Assembly: GCA_022592435.1 (NCBI GenBank)
Contig: JABYQS010000019.1
Span: forward strand, 1-64,000
DNA length: 64,000 nt
DNA from: Cerioporus squamosus
Lineage: Eukaryota > Basidiomycota > Agaricomycetes > Polyporales > Polyporaceae
Direction of reading: 5' to 3'
Part shown: positions 22,841 to 35,105 of the stretch, piece by piece
How positions within the stretch are numbered: the stretch's first letter is position 1
Layout of the letters: each line of letters begins with the position of its first letter
Translations under genes and position numbers: made by a program
Notes under the pieces: model-generated
What the model saw: the letters and a program-made list of their open reading frames with translations, nothing else
The model's database searches: none
What the model was told of the DNA's origin: nothing

Positions 22841-25659
22841 CTAGTATACAGGTCCTCCGATACGATGAAGCACTACCTCCGTGATGTGTCTTAGATTCGA
22901 ATCCATCTGACACGGGTTTCAGCATACACTGTCCTCGAGGAATCGACCAAAACTCACCTTCAACCCAACGATGATATCCTCGTCGATCAACGCGCTCTCC
23001 CAATCTTCCGCGATGCGCACGCTGGTCTCGATGTACGGCAGCGACGACTGTATCGACTCCTCCCAAACCTCCTCCTTCTGGATTACCGTCGTCCCAAGCA
23101 TGACCTTCATCCGCCGCTTGGGGTCGATCGGAGATTGGCTCCCACTGCCACTGCCACTCGACTCTGCGACCTGAGGCTGCTCGACAGTATGCCACGCCTC
23201 CGCATTCTGCTGTGGTTCCGCATCCAAATCGGCCAACCAACCCTCCAAATCCAGATCTTCGTCCGCTGCCTCCTCTTCCTCTTCCTCGGACTCCTCCATC
23301 ACGACCTCAAGGAGCCCTTCGTCGTCCGAGTTTCCGCCTCTCCGCGGCCAGTAGTACGAACCGGCCTCCACGATGCTTTCCCCCGGCTTGGAGCCGATGG
23401 GCTCGTCGCGCAGCTTGCGCTCATTCAGGTAGCGCCTGATCGCCGCGCCGTTGAAATCGAACACGTGCAACCGCCCGCTCCCCCGGAAGCGCACGAACCG
23501 CTGTCCGCACGTCGTCGTGATCCAGCGCGTGCTCGCGAGCTCGTCGGGGAACCAGCGCGACACCGGCGGACCCCAGTCGGACCATGAGAGCGTCAGCGGG
23601 ACCTGTTCCAAATCCATGTTCGGTTTGATGGACTCCCAGTCAAGGATGCGGAAGCGCGTCTGGGTGTCGAATGGGCCCTTCAGGTAGGCCATCTTTTCGA
23701 AGTGCTCTTGTGAGGGCAGGGTGTCGTGGTATGACGGCGGCTGGGGGGTGATGCCTTCCTCCTTGCAGCGGCGGCGGAGTGCGACGGCCTCATCGAAGAC
23801 CCTGAGGAGGGAGGAGCGCTGGACGATCATTGTATAAACACGGGAGACGTTGTGGGGGACGCGGATGTGCATATGAAGGATCATGGCAGACGTCTCTGGG
23901 TCAGAGAAGAACGGCATCTGTTTGTCTGCGTTTGTGGCGGAAGTGGGGGGACCTCGGGGGTTGGGTTCGCAACGGCATGTCATGCGGAGAACGATCGCAG
24001 CGCCTTGCAGTGTAGGGAGCTCCAGGACACACGACGTTATGAGGTTGGGCACATCCGCAAGTGACTGTGGGCCTTCGCCTTGAACTGGAATTGGTGCAGG
24101 AGCTGTGAGCTCCTTCGGCAAGTGACAGATCTCGAGTGAGTTCGTGGGGATCATAGGGATGACGACCATGTCCGGCGAAAGCAGCACAAACGAGTTGAAC
24201 ATGGTAGGATCTTGATACGCCCGTTTCTGGCACTGCCGTGTTTGTCATCATTCCTTCAATAACCTTGCAAGGAAAACTCACCGCCATGCGACGACCGGTT
24301 TTCCAGTCAAAGATTATGAGAGAGACGGGCTCCGCCGTGACGAATGGGAAGTAGTTGTTAAGCAAGAAGCAAAGCGTGTCGCCAGATATCTCAAGCATTA
24401 TGCTACAGTGTCCAGGGAGGTAGTGAATGTTATCGAAGTGAATAACGGGCTGAGCGGCGGCCGGATGAGGCTGGCCAGTGGAGTGTTCGATCAGATGTAT
24501 GTCTATGGAGGCCCATAATTGTGCCTCGTTGACGTAACTGGGTGAGAATACATGGTTAGCAACTTGTCGGTAGTGAAGATGCACGTAACGAGCAAGACTA
24601 CGCGAGGCCGACCTCAACGCAAACACCGCCGGACCGCGTCCCGTATCATATTCATGTCTCAATGAACCATGCACCTCTGGGCAGATGTCTTTCGCACTGG
24701 CGTGCAACACCATCGAGCATCATTCTGAACCTCGGAGATAGCATTACTATCCGAGAGCCGAACGGCAAGCGGTATATCACTCCCAGGTCCCTAGGGTCGA
24801 GGAAGAGTAAGCTTGATGTGCTCGCCATCCGTCCCCCGAGAACAAGGTCAAGGACTGAACATGCGTGGACTTCTCGGGGGTACTGATACAGCATGACAAC
24901 AGACCCGGACATTCTCGCACGTCCAGGTGTGCTCACACGCTGCTCCCCTGCGAAGAACAGGTTGCCACAGACGCCGCTATGGCGGCTGCGTATGCGCGCA
25001 GCCACGATAGGTAGCCTGCCATTGCTGTGCGACACAAGCATATGATGCCATAGGAAGCGGGCACAAGTTGCACCATAAGCAACGAGATGGAGAATGGCTT
25101 GCGTAGTAACATGAGAAACGGGAGGTGGACGGACTTACGAGTAAGTTACGATAGCAATCAGGTCATGTTCCTGGATGCCCAGTCCGACGTCGATGACCTG
25201 CTTCCCGAGGTCGAACTTCCTCCACAATGAGCTTGAATCAGGTCTGTCGCCGTCTTTGCAGTCAAATGCAGAGTGAAGCTTCACAGTGTGCACGTTGTCC
25301 GTACCAACAAGGCTCTGAGTGACTTTGCGTTCGCCGAGGAGCAGAACGCCTCCGGTTAGGTCGTAGATGCCTGAAGGATGGTGGTGGAGGGATAACACTG
25401 TACGGTCTGAGAGATCCAGCTTCCTCCACGCATCCTCTTTCGACCGCAGTATTCGTAAGCGTTCCGCTGGGACAAGACGAGATGAACGGTTGTCGATCAT
25501 TCCGGAGACAGAAAGCTCGATCGCGTATTGCAGCGCCGCATTCGACTTCACGACATCTTGCAGCCTCGAGCAGACTTCCTGGATATGAAGCAGGTCACGA
25601 GGGGTAAGATGGCAGGCAATTTGGACGATGAGTTCGTCGGGGAGGACGAGGAGCGACAT
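22841..25659 (-). CDS. F-box protein with long C-terminal region
   Basis: Likely substrate receptor of an SCF ubiquitin ligase. The start at 25659 gives MSLLVLPDELIVQIACHL, then TPRDLLHIQEVCSRLQDVV, a clear F-box. Following exons (25041-24640, about 24590-24280) encode LDVLGVIYRLPFG-like and HYLPGHCSIMLEISGDTLCFLL sequence suggestive of beta-propeller-like strands. A large exon (22950-24220) begins FNSFVLLSPDMVVIPMIP and has an acidic run (EESEEEEEEAADED). The final exon, spliced in phase 0 after IVGLK, encodes MDSNLRHITEVVLHRIGG and ends at 22841; without that splice the frame ends early at 22919. Such diverged F-box proteins are numerous in agaricomycetes. Substrate unknown. Its start lies 186 bp from that of the uS8m gene, in divergent orientation. 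Confidence 0.8.
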
Positions 25660-25844
25660 GGTGGTTAGAAGGGAAGAGGTGGAGTGCATGGACCAGTACA
25701 AAGAAGTTCGCGTCTGTGCCGCGACAGGCGCTTCCGGGTTTCGCCTGGACCACTACGTCCTCCTCCTGCCATTTCCCCTAGTACGTCTCTTGCGCTATTC
25801 TCTGTTCTGAGCGCACTCTCAAACAACTTCAGGACGAATAGAAC

Positions 25845-26309
25845 ATGGTCCTGCCCCACTATCTCTGCTCTCACGTCCAAAACGCGTTCCGCGCGCGACA
25901 CCAGCACATCGCTGTCCACCACACGACACAAAACCTCGCCATCCTCTCCATTCTCCTCCGGTCGGGTTTCCTTTCCAATGTCACGCGGGGTACCATAGAG
26001 AAGCCTGCGCCGGACGCCTTCCTCGAGGTTCCCGACTCAGAAAAGCGGATATGGGCCGATCTCAAGTATCGTGACGACCGACCAGTCCTCTCTGACATGG
26101 AGCTCATCTCCAAGCCGAGCAAACCCATCTTCATGGAACTCAACGAGATTCGGAGACTGTGCACGGGTAGGCGAGTGCAGAATGTGAAGCCGCTGCGCAT
26201 GGGGGAGATTGCGATCGTGAAGACAAAGGATAGGGAGCACGAGTGGTTGGAGGCGCGGGAGGCGTTGCAGCTCAGGCTACCGGGAGAGGTTATCTGCAGG
26301 GCATGGTAG
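25845..26309 (+). CDS. MRPS8: Mitochondrial small ribosomal subunit protein uS8m
   Basis: Single-exon gene of 154 codons encoding a uS8 family protein of the mitochondrial small ribosomal subunit, which binds 12S-type rRNA. Visible family features are YLCSHVQNAFRARH at the N-terminus, LAILSILLRSGFLSNV, and the C-terminal block KPLRMGEIAIVKTK-x-GE. The start has MVLPHYLCSHV, normal for fungal members, with no long presequence, which is common for this protein. Divergent from the F-box gene, so the 185 bp between them holds both promoters. Absence of introns is unusual next to its neighbours but common for short ribosomal genes. Confidence 0.93.
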   Translation: MVLPHYLCSHVQNAFRARHQHIAVHHTTQNLAILSILLRSGFLSNVTRGTIEKPAPDAFLEVPDSEKRIWADLKYRDDRPVLSDMELISKPSKPIFMELNEIRRLCTGRRVQNVKPLRMGEIAIVKTKDREHEWLEAREALQLRLPGEVICRAW

Positions 26310-26512
26310 TGCGCTCCATGGTCTGTTTATATGTGCGTCCCCCCTTTCTCCTCGACAGTACTTCCAGCTGACCTCGCGGTGTTCTTGCAGTACATTATGC
26401 TAATGCTACGCTAATCGTACTCCTTTCTTCTGGGAAAATCCCCCTCTCCGACATGGTGCACGTCATATCGCGGACAGGACTAAAGGAGGATCAATAAACG
26501 TCGTAAGGGGTC

Positions 26513-29500
26513 TCAGTCGAGGACGATAGCGTCCTCGGAAATCTTACGCCGCTTCTTCAGCTGGGCTTCGCGCAGTTCCCGTCCTAAAGCCTGACCGATC
26601 TGCCATGGAACAGCATTGCCAATTTGTCGGTGCATCTTCGCGGTGAGCGGTCAGCTTGAGTCAGATGCTTCTCAACGTGGAAGGGCGGGGACATACGGTC
26701 TTGACGGTACCGTCATGCGCGATGAACACGAACCAGTCAGGGAAACCCTGCGAGCGCGCAAACTCGCGGACCGTGTAGATGCGACAGCACTGCGGAAGGG
26801 TCGTGTTCGTCAGTGTGAGCACGTCGACGGTCGTCAAGTAGGGGTTGACTTGAACGTACGTCGTAGTGTGTCACTTGACATTGCCTCGCCATGGGCTGCA
26901 GGTTCGTCGAGATAGTGCGGAACCACCCATCCTTGTGGAGTCGCCCATAGTAACCAGGTGGAAAACCGAGTCTGCTGGTCGCCGATTGCGGGTGGATCAG
27001 TGCCCAGTCCTGCTCCGTGACCGGCAAGTCTATTTGAAGTCAGTGGCAGGAGGAAGTTGTCAGCAGGCTCTAGTACTCACCTCTGTAGTCCCGAAACTCG
27101 CCAGCTGGCCAGTGGTCGAGGAACTTCCTCACGAAAGAGGCGTAGATCGTTAAGACACGTGCGTTGAACGGTCGTGTGTAGTGTTGGGGCTCTTCCACCG
27201 GCCTCCTTCTGCATCTCTGCTGATATGCCGTCCGGGGTTCGGAATTGTACATGCCGGTGATGCCTACGTCCTCGGGCCCCCAGCGCGCTTTGGACGGGTG
27301 ACAAGGGACAGCGAGTATGTCGGAGTTGTGCACTAGGAGTCCTCTACGTTCAGCGGAAAGCTCCCGCATGAGCTCTTCAGGAAGCTCCCTACGAGCCATG
27401 CTCAGTTCTGTATGCCATCGTGAACAGAAGAATCGCACGTACCAGTCAAACCGGAGGAGGTCGCCAAGTGCATCACCGATGGAGACATGCTTCATTGGGG
27501 CGGTTCCTTTGGGAGCCCGGATCGGCATGATGTCGAGCTTGCCGCCTAGGTGGATCGCAAGAGTCTCGTTTGTGAGCGACGCATGGCTGGGTTCTGGGAG
27601 GTTTGGGAGAGGGTAGCCGCGTTTGGATGCGACGAGGAAGAACCTGATTCGCCCCTGCGGTGTGCCATAGTGCCCGGCTTGTAGAAGACCAAATCTGACT
27701 TGATACCTTACGCCAAGTGTCAATACAGTACCGCTCAAGGTCGTGGAGAGCGAGATACCCCATAGTGACTAGTGCGTGCACGAGGAACTTGAGGCCGCCT
27801 TTGTCGATCCCGCCCTCGACCCTGTGCTTACTAACCTGGGATGCGTGGAGGTTGTAGCTGAGGAAGCCTTTCACGTTCTCGAAGAAGCAGTACTTTGGGC
27901 GCAGGAAGTCGACCCAGGACAGCAGAGTGAGCATGAGGTGGCTTTTCCGATCGTGCGCCTGCTGGTACATGTTCAGTGTCGAATGAGATTGGCTGCGGCA
28001 TCGTCAGTTGAGCGTTCCGAATAGCTCAAGGACCAGCGGCGTACCAGGGGAAGCCTGCCATGATGCAGTCTATCTGCCCTGGAGCTGGCGGGGGAGGGAG
28101 GTTCTCCTGACTCTTGATGTGCTTGGGCACCTCATCGTGCTGTCCGGCGTGGGACTTGACTGCGTACTTGAGCACAATATTGGAGCACTGGTTGTACACC
28201 GCGGTGGACGGAGAGTTCCGCCTGTAACGCGCATGTCGTCAGCACAAGCCGCGACACAAGCAGCAGGCAGACAGTACTTGAGCGTGTCCGCGGCACTGGG
28301 TGAGATCTCGACGGCATGCGTGACCTTCATGTGCCCGGTCTCTTCCATAGAGAGCCCGAACGCACCGCACCCGGCAAAGGGGTCGAATGCCCTAAGAGGG
28401 CTATTCTCCTTGAGGGCCTTGTACTCCTCGAGCCTGGTTAAGTCGTTCAGGAAGCAATGTGAGCAAACAGGGATCTTGCGGCGCTCCAGCTTCGTTCGAG
28501 CGGTCCAGAGCGGAGGTTCAGATGGAACGAGATATCGCACGAAGAAGTGCAATGAAGACAGATCTAGCCACTCTTCAAGGCTCATGTCTGAAGGGGTGGA
28601 TTTGGGATGCAAGACGATGCAGCGCTTCAACAGGTCCTCGGCCTTCAGCACAACCGGCGATGTGTCCGTCATGAAGAGTTCTCTCTGTCATTGTCTCAGC
28701 CATCGCACATGAAGGATACTCGACAGTGGCTCGTACCTCGTGGAGAAGCGGCAACGAGCTATCGGCCACACTCGTTGGCAAATCCACCATACGTCCCAGC
28801 AGTTGGACGGTCACGGTAGGAGACGATGCCTTCTTCTCATGGAACGATACGATTCGCGCCACCTTCGCAGGACCTTCCGTAGCGCGGACGAGGGCGTAGT
28901 CATCAGCGTGATAGGTATTACCCAGGTATGTCAGGCCATCGCGTGTGAGTGAAGGCGTGGTCTCATGATGTTGCTGGGCAGCCGCGAGGCAGACTGTGCA
29001 GTTGTCGGGAGGTTGAAGTCCCTGGAGAGCGGAACTGGACTCTTCGTCCGTGAACGAGCCTTCTCCCTGATTATAGACGAACCTGATGAGGTTGCAACCC
29101 GGCAAGTTAGCGCCAAAAGCAGATTAGAGATGGTGTTACCCACTGGTAAAAGAATTCAAGAGGACCGAGTTGCTGGAGAGGGCGCGGATGATAGACAGTA
29201 ACCTTCCCCAGCACGGGGACGACGGTCATGTCGATCGTGCCGCATAGGGGACAGAGGAACACTTCATGTGGATCGGAGATCTTTCCAAGGTATGTCTTGG
29301 AGGAATGCTCGAACCACTGTACGTGCAGCTTCTTGAGCCGCTGGTCAATGTAGACGATCTTCCCGAACCTGAGGATGATGAGAGGAACTCGCACACGCGT
29401 ACTATATGTAAGTTGAACCGCACCAGAAGTAATCGGCGAGGATAGCATCCTCGGGTACCTCCGAGACAGAAAGGTCTCGCGGGAGTTCACCGCCCTCAGT

Positions 29501-31124
29501 TCCGTCCCAGTCGCCTCGGGGCAAAACAACGCAATCCCCTATCTGATAAGCCTTCAGTAGGAATATCAAGCCTACTTCTCAATAACCACACCTTGTAAAG
29601 CTCTCCCCTGATTGACACAGCCTTCCAGTACTCGTCATGCAGCCGTTCATTGGCGGGGAAGGATATGCGAGGGAGGTCTTCCAGGTTGCGGTAGAGCAGC
29701 TTACACACGTACGAGCGAACGTCCTGTTGACGCCGCTTGATCTCGTGTCTGCTAGGCCGTTTGGTCCGCGGTCCGACCACGTACATGCGTTCATGGAAGA
29801 GACCCCGCGCGAGGTTGTCCAGGAGCGGCGTGATGTGGGTTGGGTTCTGATTCTCTGGACGCAGGACGGCAAGGTCAAGGTTGCCTAGCATCAAGCCTTC
29901 CTTCAGTTTGGGCCGGCGGGTATTGTGTTCTCTGTCAGAACGGCCCCGGGGCAAGGGCCGGTCCATGTATGGAGAGGAACTGTTCTTGGCGAGGGCGTAG
30001 ATCTCTTCCAATAATGGTCTCGACGCAACAGTGCGTTGGAGTGCGGCATCATCGCCAATGATAGATTTGATGAGAGGTACCTTCGGGAGTGGGACACTGG
30101 TCAGATGCAGCATTAGTAGATACACAAATACTTACTGCTTCACACAGATCCTCCAGTCGGACACGAGCTCCTAGGAGGTCATCCCAGGTATCCACATACT
30201 GCTCCTCAAAGTGAGGGAAGGTCGACGTATCCCGCTCCATCGCAGAAGATATGACCATCTGGGCGATGCGATGAGGGCGGTAGAACTGGGCGTGCGTCGC
30301 TGCGTAAGCTACATCTGGCGACTTAAGGATGTACCACGCATACTGCGTCTGTATATACAACGGTCTGATACGTCGGGTCAGCAGCATACCACGGTCGGAC
30401 ATTGTGAGTTCCGTGTCACTCACTCGTAAAGCTGCGTATAGTCAATGGAGTAGCAGAATAAAGTAGTGGTGCGCCATAGCGACCCAACGTCCGGGCAATC
30501 GTCGTCGAGGTCGTCTTCCTGGTCAGCGTCTTCTTCGTTCACGAACGCCGGTGAAACGTAGCCAACGGCCTCAAGGTCAGGCTTTCCCGAGCCATCATGT
30601 AGTCGGCTCAAAGGGACTAGTTCAAAGCTTTGTGAGGGGTCATAGATAGCGAATCTATTGAGAATCCTGAGGGGTTTGTCGTCCGATGCGTCCAGGCGTT
30701 CATCCGGGTCTTCTCCTGGCACGACTGCAGTACCACTTTCCCTCGTTTCTTTGCCTGTTATACTAAATGTATGTCCTTGGGTATGGTAAGCTTTCGTCAC
30801 GACGCTGGCACAGGGAACGTGGTATTACTTGGGGGAGGCGGACCGAGTTTTGGCCATTGCGTGCGCCCGCGCTTGCGCTTGGAAGGGACCACCGTCAGCA
30901 TTACACGTAGCCTCAAAGCTCAGAGACCCTACCTCAAGAGACTCGTGAACGTAATATTCTGATGGTTGCTTGCGTTTAGCAGAGGAGGAACCAGGTCTTC
31001 GCGAAGATGCAGGCTGCGTCAGAGTCTCTCGCGAACGGAGTGCAACATTGTCAGGATCAACGTCGTCAGACCCAAAGCTTACTGCGAACGCTGTGGGCCG
31101 ATTCGGTCGTCGTCGCTCTGACAT
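26513..31124 (-). CDS. DNMT1-like DNA (cytosine-5) methyltransferase with RFD and two BAH domains
   Basis: Probably methylates cytosine in nuclear DNA, in the DNMT1-type maintenance class. Order from the N-terminus (start 31124): basic leader; replication-foci-type (RFD) region with LRILNRFAIYD, LEAVGYVSPAF and RPLYIQTQYAWYILKSPD; first BAH domain beginning IGDCVVLPRGDWDG with IVYIDQRLKKLHVQWFEH; second BAH with YHADDYALVRA and VARIVSFHE; then the catalytic domain. Catalytic motifs: I as FDPFAGCGAFGLSMEE, IV as AGFPCQSHS, VI as FFENVKGFL, VIII as AGHYGTPQGRIRFFLVAS, X as QIGNAVPWQIGQAL. Ends in EDAIVLD at 26513. The catalytic Cys codon is divided by a 53 bp intron (27992-28044). About 1,200 residues in over 15 exons. 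All key motifs present, so active enzyme likely; exon borders in the RFD part are less certain. Confidence 0.92.
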
Positions 31125-31517
31125 AGCGGCTTTGCGTCAGAGCATGGGTGTTTAGATGCCGTATGAGTCGGTATCGAAGAGACTATTGACGAACAAGTAT
31201 CAAGTACTGGCCGCAGTCCGGACGGTGGCAGTGGTACCTACCTCCGGGCGTCTATTCCGACTTGTATTTGACGACCCTCTTATCCTGCCAAAACTCGACT
31301 CATGACGGGTTTCGAGTATGCACAGAGCGGGGCAGAGGTCACTCAACCAAGAGTGCGTTGCACTGCTACTTTGTCACAGCCTTGCGCTCAGGCTTAGTCC
31401 GTGTCGCGATCTAGGTCATCCAAATGCTGCCAGTCTCACCCAGCGTATCGACGGATAGTGCTACAAACAAGAATGCTACAAGAGTGTTCCAAGACGATCC
31501 ATAGATAACTTAACCCA
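31125..31517. other. Short intergenic region upstream of the methyltransferase gene
   Basis: Contains the methyltransferase promoter and the 3' flank of the Sin1 gene. No gene or clear repeat seen. Confidence 0.5.
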
Positions 31518-34500
31518 TCATACGCCCATCGGTCGGGTTGCCGTGCCTATCCGCGTATTCCTCCGCGACGTCCGCCCGCCGCCCGGCTTCTCCATCGCGG
31601 ACTTGAGCGTCCGGATGGTCGACACGATCTCACCTGCACATAACCATGAGAGATCCCTCAAGATGAAGTAGGAGTGTAGCGGACGTACTAGCCAGCTTGG
31701 GATTCTCCGCTTCAAACTCGTATCGCTTGTTGCGGTCGGCGCCGCTGTGCACGACGAGCTTGAACGTGGCACTGTTCTTGCTCGACTGCTGGCATGCCAC
31801 GACGCTCTTGAGGTGATACGAGGAGGTCTTTCCGCTGTCGAAGACATGCTTCGCTTTGGTGACGGTGGGTATAATCTGCGTCGTAGTTTAACTCTCTGCG
31901 TTACCCCATGAATCTGAGAAAGAGTACGGACGTGGATGTATCCTCCATCGATGGTGAGCATGCGGGCACTGCGGGTGACCATCATAGGCATCTTGCGATA
32001 TACAGTGTACTTCCTGTAGGCGTTCATGAAGTCGAACATCTGACTGAGGTTCTGCTCCTGCGTCTGGATGTCGGTGGTAAAGATCGAAGCTATGGACATG
32101 TCAGTAAGGGGCAGCACTCAAGTTACAAAATGCAAGGATAGCGTACCATTGGGGTCGGTCGTACCGCCCTTCCTCTCCCGGACCTCCACGCCGTACTCGC
32201 GAAGCATGTTCTTCTTGATGAGGATGAGCTCCCGCTTTCCTTGCAGACTCCGCACGGTTCGATCGAGAGGGATGTTAATCTTGACGTCGGGGCTAACCTC
32301 GACGACGAGAGCGTAGTCCTTCGGACTGCTGAGCTTGCGTCTCTGGCACACAGCTTCCAGCACCTCGGCCATGTACATCCCACCGGACCTGTGAATCGCA
32401 GAAACGTCAGCGAGTATCCTCCTCCGAAGTGGAGGCACGGCAGACTTACGCCTGTATAGTGGTCGAGACGTGACCTGGCTCGTCTGCGCCAGTGGCGATA
32501 CGTATTCGCAGGAAAAGTGCTGGACCATGGCTGGACGAGGGACCCAGCGAGCTCGGGAACATGCCCAAAGACGAGCCGAGGGACCCGAGGAGATTCGCAC
32601 TGGTGCCGAGCAACGTGTCTGTGGGAGGTACGAGAGCAGTGGACGTCGACGCCGTCGCATTGAGCAGCCCTGTCGACTTCTTCTTGACAACCACGCGCGA
32701 TATCCGGCGCTGTATCTTCGACTCGAGGATCCTGTTCTGCTGCACTGTTGTTGGATGCCGTTAGACACCAAACCTGGGGACAGCGAATAGTACGGCACCG
32801 ACTTTGTGATGGGGTGGCCTCCAACACTGCGTACGCGTCGAAATTGAACTTTGAGATCTTGCCCGTCCGATCGGGCGCTGTTAGGTGGGTTAGCACGAGA
32901 GCAACTGGAGTAGATATTCACTCACGCGGGAAGTCCTCGTCCACCTCTCCATCCTCCTCTGCTATGCGTAGGATCCACCCCACCGCCGAGCATCGGATAG
33001 CCCAGTTGGGGTCCTCCTCTCCGCTCAGACCCTCGTCGATCTTCGGGAGCCAGCCTTCCTCCCAGTAGGTCCACAATGCGTACCCAAGCACCTCTTCCAC
33101 GGTCGCGTCCTTCCGAACCTTGAGCTCCAGTGCACGGTTCGCCGGCTCGCGCGCCATAGGGAAAAACACGCGGACAATCATGCTCTCGCTCTCCGCGCGC
33201 CCCGAGATTGCGCTATACAGCTCCGCGAAGGGGTTAGACGAAGACGTGTTCGACGTCGCCGCAAGCATCGCAGTGAGCGCAGACTTCGCAGGTCGTGCGG
33301 GCGGTACAGGACGGCGCTCAAACATGCTGGCGGGGGTCGGAAGCGTTGACGTGCTTGTGTTCGAAGGCTTTCTCGTGGGCGATCCAGCAGCGATTTGACC
33401 CTGGCTATTGACAACATTGCTCGGCGCCGTGACCATCTCGAACATGGCATCGTCAATCGGACCGTCATCGCGCTCCGGGGATACAGACGGTCGTTCACCG
33501 CCTTCACGCACGGGACTCAGGCGGGAAACGCGTGCGCTACTGCTCGGAGGAAGGGACGAGGCCATCATGGAGCCAGCGGACGACGACATCCCAGAGAGCA
33601 TCGACGCGCTTTCGGACGCGCTGTCCGAGTTCATGCCTAGCCCTCGGCTTGCTGCAAATTCACTGCGGAAGCAAGTAGGTATTGAATCTAAGGTAGATGA
33701 GCGATGTTACTCACGGGTCAAACTCATCGTCGTTGATCTCCATGCTGTCATCCCCCTCTCCGAACTCCTCGTCCTCCTCCTCCGGCAGCTCATCGGACTC
33801 TGACTCCGGTTCCGGCTCTGAGGATGACGAGGAGGAGGATATCTCCGGGTTGAGGTTCATCGTAACCATCGGCACTCTCGGGGCCACTCCGGGGGGGTGG
33901 GCGCGGGCCAACAAACGCTGTCGTCGTCGCGCCTCCATCTCTGCTGCGCCCTTGAAGTTGAACTTGGGAATAAACGGGGGTGGACCTTTCGCAGGCACCG
34001 GAGGACCATCCTGCTGCTGAGACACCTGCCCATCCACAGGCGAGGGGGACGCACTCTCCTTGATGGGTGACCTGGGTCCTTCCGGTTTGGATGGGGAAGT
34101 GGGTGTTGCTGCGATGACTTCAGTCTTAATGGGGGTTTCCTCGGTGGAACCGACAAGCGACTTAGAGTCCGCTCCATTCGCGTCCTTGGGTAGCGAGATG
34201 TGCACCGAGTTGCGAGACACGGACGTACGCTTCCCGTTGACCCTCAAGCCTATTGCTCCAGTGCGCGAGGGCCCTAAGATAGTGGTGGTGTACTTCAAAT
34301 TCGCCCCAGGAAAGCCTGAGTGTCGCCGTCGCGCAGCAGGAGCGGACTCATCGTCGCTTGGGGTTGGGCTAATCGGCATCGCTACCTCAGGCCATCGTTC
34401 CGGGTCTGCCAGGCCGGCCGCGTCGATGTAAGGGTTGGAGTGGTAAGATGGGTCGAGGGAGATGAGACGCGGCCCGTACGGATCGTCCACATTGCGCAGG

Positions 34501-34607
34501 TAGTTCAAACGAAGACTGTGGATGAGATAGCTAGAAGGCAGAGGATGAGACCAACAGAAAGCATTGATAGTCATGTGAACTCACTCTGTATCGCTGATGA
34601 GGGACAT
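31518..34607 (-). CDS. TORC2 subunit Sin1/Avo1
   Basis: Scaffold subunit of TOR complex 2 that recruits AGC-kinase substrates at the plasma membrane. Start 34607 gives MSLISDT, spliced to DYLIHSLRLNYLRNVDDPYG, the conserved Sin1 N-terminus. A long Ser/Pro-rich linker ends in an acidic stretch (SDELPEEEDEEFGEGDDSME). Next comes the CRIM domain: FAELYSAISGRAESE, VFFPMAREPANRALELKV, TVEEVLGYALWTYWEEG. The Ras-binding-like domain follows (GGMYMAEVLEAVCQRRKLSSPKDY... PLDRTVRSLQGKRELIL). The final PH domain includes YTVYRKMPMMVTRSARMLTIDGGYIHV, AFKLVVHSGADRNKRYEFEA-like sequence and a last helix, ending at 31518. Domain order and spacing are typical, with roughly 870 residues. Confident assignment. 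Confidence 0.92.
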
Positions 34608-35105
34608 CTCGACACCTTCCTCTATCTGAGTCTCTGACACTCTACCACCCAGCCCAACGCCCTCCAGCGAGCACGGTTTCGTCACGCAAGAGTGATGTAG
34701 TGGAAGTATTCGCGCTGAGCGTGCACCTTCGCTGAGTCCTCCTCGGGTCGGAACAAATCAAGAAAGTATGAGGATGAGGGTACGAGGGAGAGATCGAGGC
34801 GGCTATATCGCGGTTGTAGCGATCCCACCGAGGCTGCTCCGAGAAAGTCGGACAAGACATTGCAGATCGTGGGAGGCGCCGCAGATACTACTTACTGTAG
34901 TACTTACTTAGTAGTTGTATCTTCACCTCGGACAACTTGAACCACATAGGTCCATGGTAATAACAGTCAACATCTTACAGTCAGGGAGGAAGAAAGGACA
35001 AGTCAAGACCTCGGTGCACACCAGTGGGAGCCATGGCATATCGATGCTCGACGGCGGTCAACTACCGGTATTGTACACTGGTGTACTACACTTCATGAAT
35101 CGCAC
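34608..35105. other. Intergenic region
   Basis: Lies between the Sin1 start and the 3' end of the MFS gene, and presumably contains the Sin1 promoter. Short direct runs of acttacttagtag near 34895-34915. No gene recognised. Confidence 0.5.

Noticed and set aside
22889..22912. ttcgaatcc tRNA B-box-like word
   Set aside because: It lies inside the final coding exon of the F-box gene and no tRNA arms surround it.
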